From an uncultured Alphaproteobacteria bacterium (GTDB taxonomy: Bacteria; Pseudomonadota; Alphaproteobacteria; Rhodobacterales; Rhodobacteraceae), in assembly GCA_902540655.1 (NCBI GenBank), contig CACBNQ010000002.1:1-64000 (forward strand): 64,000 bases of DNA, given 5' to 3'. Position numbers and translations under genes: made by a program. Below the pieces are notes generated by a model, which saw nothing but the letters and a program-made list of their open reading frames with translations, did not search any database and had not been told where the DNA came from. Below, piece by piece: positions 58,432-64,000 of this stretch (positions are counted from its first letter, which is position 1; each line of letters opens with the position of its first letter).

Positions 58432-59877
58432 ATGCAAAAATCGATACTGGACACTGATTTTTCTTTTAGATTGTTCGGATCCAAAAAATCTAAGCTAATC
58501 GATTGTAAGGTCTGTGAAAAATTTGCAAAGCCAATCTTGCTTATGCTAAGAGCTGCTGAAGCAGCTAAAAAGTTCCTTGTTAAAGAAAAAGCAAGATCAG
58601 TCACTATTTTTATAGGAAAAGGGAATAACGGTGAAGATGGCCTTTGCCTGGCCACTCTTTTAAAAATTGAAAACATTGAAACGCATATAATTGACCTTGA
58701 CTATAAAAATCGTCTTGAGACTCAAGCTTACAGACTCTGCCTTGATCTAGAAATCAATATTAAGAAATATAATACTAAGAAAATACCAAAAGCTGATTGG
58801 TATGTTGATGCCATATTTGGTATAGGTCTAAATAGAAATCTTACAGGCGACTATCTATCCGCTGTGAATTATCTGCAATGTACAAAGTCAAAGAAAATAT
58901 TATCTCTAGATATTCCGAGTGGCCTTCACGGTTCAAGAGGAAATATTTTTAATAAGGTAGTTCAAGCAACAACTACGATCTCCTTTCTAACCTTAAAGCC
59001 TGGACTATTTTTTGATGATGCTTCTGATTACGTAGGCGATCTTTATTTTGATGATTTAAGCATAAATAAAACTTTCTATAATCCAGATATGACCTCAATT
59101 TCGAGAGAGAAAACTCATTTCCCTGTTTTATCTCGCTCTACTCACAAAGGCACAAGAGGATCATTAGTTTGTCTGGGTGGCTCTAAATCAATGGAGGGTG
59201 CAGGAATATTGGCATGCATTTCTGCTTTACGATCCGGGGCTGGTAAAGTCTTTTGGGCTTCAGATACCGACAAACTGCAAAGGCCTCCAGAACTGATTCA
59301 AATAGAGCCATGTATTGATGACATACAATCAGTTCTAAATAAAAATATGCGTATCGCAATTATAGGTCCAGGGCTAGGAAAGAGGTTCGATAAAGAAATT
59401 GAATTCCTATGGAATACTGATCTCAATATTATTCTAGATGCCGACGGCTTGGATTGGTTATCGAGAAAAAAACCTAAAAAGAGAGCAGCGGCATGGGTCG
59501 GCACTCCTCATATTGGTGAGATGAAAAAGCTTTTAAAAGGTGACTTCTCAGATAAATGGTCCAACATCATTAGGCTTAAGAAGTATTATGGAGGCGAATG
59601 GATATTAAAGGGTCCAGGAACCCTTGTTTCAGAAGATAAGCATCTCTGGCTCAATTTATATTCAAATGGATGGTTAGGAACTGCTGGAATGGGTGATGTT
59701 TTAGCAGGTATTATTGCGGGCCTTTGGAGCTCCGGATCCAAAACACCTTTTAGGAGTGCTGTTTACTTGCAAACTCAGTGCGCCAAACATTTTTTGTCTA
59801 AGGAAGGCGCTGGTTTGACAGCTGGAAAACTGTCTGAGCTTATTGGATTTAATATCGGTTTAATACATAAAGCCTAA
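58432..59877 (+). CDS. Bifunctional ADP-dependent NAD(P)H-hydrate dehydratase / NAD(P)H-hydrate epimerase
   Basis: FIGKGNNGEDGLCLATLL (epimerase) and IIGPGLGK, ILDADGLDWL, GTPHIGEM, LGTAGMGDVLAGIIAGL (dehydratase). Confidence 0.93.
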   Translation: MQKSILDTDFSFRLFGSKKSKLIDCKVCEKFAKPILLMLRAAEAAKKFLVKEKARSVTIFIGKGNNGEDGLCLATLLKIENIETHIIDLDYKNRLETQAYRLCLDLEINIKKYNTKKIPKADWYVDAIFGIGLNRNLTGDYLSAVNYLQCTKSKKILSLDIPSGLHGSRGNIFNKVVQATTTISFLTLKPGLFFDDASDYVGDLYFDDLSINKTFYNPDMTSISREKTHFPVLSRSTHKGTRGSLVCLGGSKSMEGAGILACISALRSGAGKVFWASDTDKLQRPPELIQIEPCIDDIQSVLNKNMRIAIIGPGLGKRFDKEIEFLWNTDLNIILDADGLDWLSRKKPKKRAAAWVGTPHIGEMKKLLKGDFSDKWSNIIRLKKYYGGEWILKGPGTLVSEDKHLWLNLYSNGWLGTAGMGDVLAGIIAGLWSSGSKTPFRSAVYLQTQCAKHFLSKEGAGLTAGKLSELIGFNIGLIHKA

Positions 59878-59904
59878 CTTATCTTTTTAGAAACAAGTTA
59901 GGCT
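59871..59904 (+). terminator. Putative bidirectional hairpin between convergent genes
   Basis: perfect 10-bp stem AGCCTAACTT / AAGTTAGGCT with a 14-nt loop; overlaps the stop codon of the upstream gene; weak T tract. Confidence 0.5.
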
Positions 59905-59910
59905 CTGCAT

Positions 59911-60537
59911 TTATTGATCAGCCGGAACTGTCATCCATCCATTGTGTAACTCGCCGACTTCAGCCGCCCGGCTTACAAGCGATTGAAATTCTTCAGTCAT
60001 CCCCATTTGATCAAATGCTTTTCCAGAAGCTTCAAGGGATGTTGCGCCATAAGCAATAATCATACTACTCATATTATCCCCTGTTACTGGCGTCAAAAGT
60101 ACAGGATTTACATCGACTTTTTCGCACATTCCTTTCACTTCTTCAAACATCTTCATGGCCATTGGCATTTTATCTTTTTTCATAAGGTACCACCTGAAGT
60201 TCATCACTCGATGTGTAGGCTTCATTTCTCCTGCTGCCACTCTTACCAGATTCAATGGCATAACAATGTCACTTGCTGGGTTGTCATCCAACCTCATTTG
60301 TACCTTTGACCACATTTCACTTGAGAAAACTTTTTGAACATCTGCCATAGCTTCAGTGAAATTTGCCGCGAAAGTGGAAAACACTAAGCATCCTGCATTT
60401 TGGCCAAAAAGAACCCTAGATACTCGAGCGGTTATTCCCATATCTCCGAATGCTTTGGTTACTTCCAACATATTATTTAGTTGTAATTTTGCTTTGCCTA
60501 GATGTGGTCTTACAGTATTTGTTGCAATTACAGCCAT
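59911..60537 (-). CDS. Conserved hypothetical protein, possible tandem alpha+beta-barrel (NIPSNAP-like) repeat
   Basis: 208 aa soluble protein; two halves of similar apparent layout; no confident family. Confidence 0.6.
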   Translation of the reverse strand: MAVIATNTVRPHLGKAKLQLNNMLEVTKAFGDMGITARVSRVLFGQNAGCLVFSTFAANFTEAMADVQKVFSSEMWSKVQMRLDDNPASDIVMPLNLVRVAAGEMKPTHRVMNFRWYLMKKDKMPMAMKMFEEVKGMCEKVDVNPVLLTPVTGDNMSSMIIAYGATSLEASGKAFDQMGMTEEFQSLVSRAAEVGELHNGWMTVPADQ

Positions 60538-60608
60538 GATTCCTCCATAATAGTTATTTCTATTGTAACTTAACTTAGTTCAAAATTAATACTTTTTTTG
60601 TAGGTAAT

Positions 60609-61373
60609 ATGTCAAACGAGATGGGAATCAATAATCTAAGAGACCTAGGGAGTAAAAAAACGTCTGAAAACACAACTATTAGAGACGGGTTGTTTTTGAG
60701 ATGTGCGGCTCCGACGGAGTGGAATGTGCAGGTTAAAAATCAATTGGTGGCACTTAAAAAACCCATAATAATAGACTTTAGAGGCGTTCAGGAGGAGATA
60801 AATAACCCTTCTCAGATTCCAAAAGAATTTTTAAGCAAAAGAGTGCACCTCCCAATTGAACCCAAAGTGACCGATTTGTTAAGAAAGTTGAATGAAGTTG
60901 ATAGATCAAAAAAAACAGAAATAGATAAAATTTTTCAACAGGCGTATCGAAAATATACGATTGAAAACATTGGGACCTTTGAAGAGTTTTTCAAAATATT
61001 ATTTGATAATCCAGATTCCACTATAATGTTTCACTGCACCGCTGGAAAGGATCGAACAGGCTTTGCCTCAGCTTTAATCTTATCTCTTTTCGGTGTAGCA
61101 AATGAAACGATCAAACATGATTACTTGCTCTCAAACAAAACATATAAACCGACTCAGAAAGTCAAAGGCGAAGTTCAAAAGATTGGCATTAAACAACTTT
61201 TGAGAGTTGATGAAAGTTGGTTGAATGCTGGACTAGAAGAGTTTTCAGAAAGAGTTGGGAATATTAGAGATTTTTGCACTAACATAATAAATGGCAAGAA
61301 TAGGCTCAAGGAATATTTAAACTATTGCCAGAATTCAGGAGAGAAGACTTATGTCGATAATGGAAAAATTTAA
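60609..61373 (+). CDS. Tyrosine-protein phosphatase family protein
   Basis: P-loop MFHCTAGKDRTGFASALILSLFGV; NNLRDLGS start typical of Y_phosphatase3 proteins. Confidence 0.9.
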   Translation: MSNEMGINNLRDLGSKKTSENTTIRDGLFLRCAAPTEWNVQVKNQLVALKKPIIIDFRGVQEEINNPSQIPKEFLSKRVHLPIEPKVTDLLRKLNEVDRSKKTEIDKIFQQAYRKYTIENIGTFEEFFKILFDNPDSTIMFHCTAGKDRTGFASALILSLFGVANETIKHDYLLSNKTYKPTQKVKGEVQKIGIKQLLRVDESWLNAGLEEFSERVGNIRDFCTNIINGKNRLKEYLNYCQNSGEKTYVDNGKI

Positions 61374-62118
61374 GCTGGATGGGAAGACGGCTTTAGTCAC
61401 AGGTTGCAGTAAAGGAATAGGGTTCGGAATTGCCAAGGGCCTAGCAGAAGCAGGAGCTGATATAATTGGTGTCAGTTCTACATTAGATATAGGTAGTGAG
61501 ATTGAAAAATATGTTAAGTCGATCGGAAGAAGATTTCATTGCTTTAGCTGTGACTTTTCTGAAAGACAGAATACACATAATTTTTTACAGGAACTTAGCG
61601 AAAATAATTTAGAACCAAGTATTCTTGTGAGCAATGCAGGTTCTTTAATTAGAACTGAGCTGAACGAACATAATGATGCCCATTGGGATAGAATACTAGA
61701 AATTAATTTATCGTCTCAATTTGTTCTTGCAAGAGAGCTTAGTTCAAAAATGATTGAAAGAGGCTGGGGTAAAATTATTTTTACGGCATCAATCTTATCT
61801 CATCAGGGCGGTTTATTTGTTCCTAGCTATACAGCTTCTAAAGGTGGGATTGCGCAACTTACAAAAGCTCTATCAAATGAACTAGCAGATAAGGGAATAA
61901 ATGTTAATTCTATAGCCCCAGGTTACGTTGTCACTGATATTACCACTGCTCTTCGCAAAGATAAAAATCGGTCAGCTGACCTAATGGCAAGGATACCTAT
62001 GAAGAGATGGGGTACCATAGATGATATGGCAGGAGCTGCTGTTTACTTAGCTTCCGATGCATCAGACTACGTCAATGGGGAACTATTAAATGTCGACGGT
62101 GGTTGGATGGGCAGATAG
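61351..62118 (+). CDS. SDR-family oxidoreductase (gluconate 5-dehydrogenase / KduD-like)
   Basis: GKTALVTGCSKGIGFGIAKGLAEAGADI; SYTASKGGIAQLTKALSNEL; LLNVDGGWMGR. Confidence 0.9.
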   Translation: MSIMEKFKLDGKTALVTGCSKGIGFGIAKGLAEAGADIIGVSSTLDIGSEIEKYVKSIGRRFHCFSCDFSERQNTHNFLQELSENNLEPSILVSNAGSLIRTELNEHNDAHWDRILEINLSSQFVLARELSSKMIERGWGKIIFTASILSHQGGLFVPSYTASKGGIAQLTKALSNELADKGINVNSIAPGYVVTDITTALRKDKNRSADLMARIPMKRWGTIDDMAGAAVYLASDASDYVNGELLNVDGGWMGR

Positions 62119-63222
62119 CTACTGGCCCGCCTCTAACTCCTCTATTATTTTTTCGGTCATTTCACTGGTTGAACACAGACGTCCTTGATCACCCATCATT
62201 AGATCAGGAGTTCTGTAACCTTTCGCAAGAACCTTTTCTATAGACTGCTCGAGAAGATTGGCATTCTGCGCGTCTGAAAATGAATACCTCAAAGCCATTG
62301 AGAAACTTAGAACACACGCTATTGGATTAGCTTTTTCCTGGCCAGAAATATCTGGTGCCGACCCATGTACTGGCTCATACATAGCTCGAGGCAACCCATT
62401 ATTTTTTTTATTTCCCAAACTTGCAGAGGGCAGCATTCCCAAACTACCTGTTAGCATTGCGGCACAGTCAGATAGTATATCTCCAAATAGATTATCTGTT
62501 ACAATCACATCAAACTGTTTAGGATCTCTTACTAGCTGCATCGCTCCATTATCAGCATACATATGGCTAAGCTCTACATCTTTATAATCAACGTGAACTT
62601 CGTTAACAACATCTCGCCAGAGAACACCGCTCTCCATCACGTTGGCTTTTTCCATAGAACATAATTTTTTATTTCTTTTTAATGCAAGTTCAAAAGCACT
62701 GACTGCGACCCTACGTATCTCAGATTCCGTGTATTTTTGAGTATTTATTCCAATTCTTTCATTTGAGCCATCGGTATGAATACCACGAGGTTCTCCAAAA
62801 TAAATCCCCGAAGTGAGCTCTCTAACGATAACAATATCCAGTCCAGAGACTATTTCTTTCTTGAGTGACGAGAAAGAAGCAAGTGCATCAAAACATTGAG
62901 CGGGTCGGATATTGGCAAATAAGTCAAGCTCTTTCCTAAGTCTCAAGAGTGCTCGTTCTGGTTTCAAATCGAAACTAAGATTATCGTAATTAGGGCCACC
63001 CACCGCCCCCAGCAAAACAGCATCCACTTCTAGTGCTTTTTTTAAAATCTCTTCCGTGAGAGGAGTACCATGTTTGTCGTAAGACGCTCCACCAACTAAA
63101 CCCTCTTCAATATCTATTTTTAAACTGCGCCTATCCTGAAACCAAGAAATAACACGCTTAACCTCGGTCATCACCTCTGGACCAATTCCATCTCCTGGAA
63201 GAATAAGCAAAGAAAACATCAA
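62119..63222 (-). CDS. leuB: 3-isopropylmalate dehydrogenase
   Basis: [71 protein letters not shown]. Confidence 0.98.
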   Translation of the reverse strand: MMFSLLILPGDGIGPEVMTEVKRVISWFQDRRSLKIDIEEGLVGGASYDKHGTPLTEEILKKALEVDAVLLGAVGGPNYDNLSFDLKPERALLRLRKELDLFANIRPAQCFDALASFSSLKKEIVSGLDIVIVRELTSGIYFGEPRGIHTDGSNERIGINTQKYTESEIRRVAVSAFELALKRNKKLCSMEKANVMESGVLWRDVVNEVHVDYKDVELSHMYADNGAMQLVRDPKQFDVIVTDNLFGDILSDCAAMLTGSLGMLPSASLGNKKNNGLPRAMYEPVHGSAPDISGQEKANPIACVLSFSMALRYSFSDAQNANLLEQSIEKVLAKGYRTPDLMMGDQGRLCSTSEMTEKIIEELEAGQ

Positions 63223-63232
63223 TTATACCTTT

Positions 63233-63838
63233 TTATGACCAGCTAAATTTATCAGAATATTCTTTTTCAAAGCTACTTATTTTATCGGCACTTTTGAGTG
63301 TTAATCCAATATCATCTAACCCATTTAATAGGCAATATTTCTTAAACTCATCAACCTCAAAGTCTAATTGGTCTCCATTTTTGCGAACAATCTTCTGGTT
63401 TTCGAGATCAATTTTCATAATAGATGTTGTTTCTATTTCTGCGTCCTGTAGAAGTATTTGATGCAAATCTTCAGACACAATGATTGGAAGTATGCCGTTT
63501 TTAAAGCAATTATTAAAAAAAATGTCAGCGAAACTTGTTGATATTATGCACTTAATTCCAAAATCTTTTAAAGCCCAAGGCGCATGTTCTCTCGAAGAAC
63601 CACATCCAAAGTTAGCTCCACCTACTATAATTGAGGCTTTTGAATAATGATCCTTATTTAAAATGAAATCTTTTATTTCATTCCCATTTTGATCATAACG
63701 CATTTCAAAAAATAGGTTCTCTCCAAGACCCGTCCTTTTAATTGTTTTGAGGAACTGTTTTGGTATTAACATATCAGTATCGATATTTATTAATGGCATT
63801 GGAGCTGCGATGCCTTCAATTATATTAAACTTTTCCAT
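63233..63838 (-). CDS. leuD: 3-isopropylmalate dehydratase small subunit
   Basis: [55 protein letters not shown]. Confidence 0.98.
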   Translation of the reverse strand: MEKFNIIEGIAAPMPLINIDTDMLIPKQFLKTIKRTGLGENLFFEMRYDQNGNEIKDFILNKDHYSKASIIVGGANFGCGSSREHAPWALKDFGIKCIISTSFADIFFNNCFKNGILPIIVSEDLHQILLQDAEIETTSIMKIDLENQKIVRKNGDQLDFEVDEFKKYCLLNGLDDIGLTLKSADKISSFEKEYSDKFSWS

Positions 63839-63850
63839 CAGTGTCTTTCA

Positions 63851-64000
63851 CTAAATATCTCTCACGTCAGTCAATCGGCCAGTTATTGCTGCTGCTGCTG
63901 CCATTGCTGGGCTCATTAAATGAGTACGGCCCCCACGCCCCTGTCGTCCTTCGAAATTTCTATTAGACGTCGCCGCGCATCTTTCCTCAGGCAACAACTG
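63851..64000 (-). CDS. leuC: 3-isopropylmalate dehydratase large subunit, C-terminal end (truncated by window edge)
   Basis: minus strand reads [44 protein letters not shown]-stop, typical LeuC C-terminus. Confidence 0.95.
   Translation of the reverse strand, partial: QLLPEERCAATSNRNFEGRQGRGGRTHLMSPAMAAAAAITGRLTDVRDI

Noticed and set aside
63882-63905. GCT trinucleotide repeat as a variable microsatellite
   Set aside because: It encodes the conserved alanine run of the LeuC C-terminus ([13 protein letters not shown]), so explained by protein conservation.
1-64000. CRISPR arrays, tRNA/rRNA genes, prophage, transposons, defence islands
   Set aside because: Looked for regular direct repeats, cloverleaf-like intergenic sequence, and integrase/transposase/restriction or toxin-antitoxin proteins; found none. 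Intergenic regions are almost all under 160 nt.

Overview
This 64 kb window is AT-rich, gene-dense bacterial chromosome, almost certainly from an alphaproteobacterium. Support comes from an intact RegB/RegA pair, the mutM/enoyl-CoA hydratase/rpsT/(rhodanese)/dnaA-dnaN-recF block, ftsK-lolA-xthA, and ubiG/ubiH. A streamlined marine, Rhodobacterales-like lineage is plausible but not proven. Most of the window is housekeeping: rpsO-pnp, hemH, accD-folC, trxA, sbcB, tsaE, ribA, glpK/glpD, asd, xseB-ispA, nnrDE and leuCDB. I saw no tRNA, rRNA, CRISPR array, transposase, integrase or phage gene. Accessory or catabolic interest is concentrated at about 23-33 kb (MatB-like synthetase, Old Yellow Enzyme, and a Liv-type ABC operon ending in a homocysteine S-methyltransferase) and 37-48 kb (two FMN hydroxyacid oxidases, CaiB, PhyH, an atypical SDR and a GFA-fold protein, followed by a tightly coupled operon: rhodanese / SBP56-methanethiol-oxidase-like / 2Fe-2S ferredoxin / CoA-binding protein / FMN oxidase). 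That operon is my best candidate for an under-described pathway. Other points of interest are a hairpin plus strong-SD mini-ORF at about 38.84-38.96 kb missed by the ORF track, an atypical response regulator, a RibA with a degenerate RibB-like N-terminus, a rhodanese gene coupled to dnaA, and widespread tail-to-tail stop-codon overlaps. All calls come from reading the sequence and ORF translations; no database search was run.
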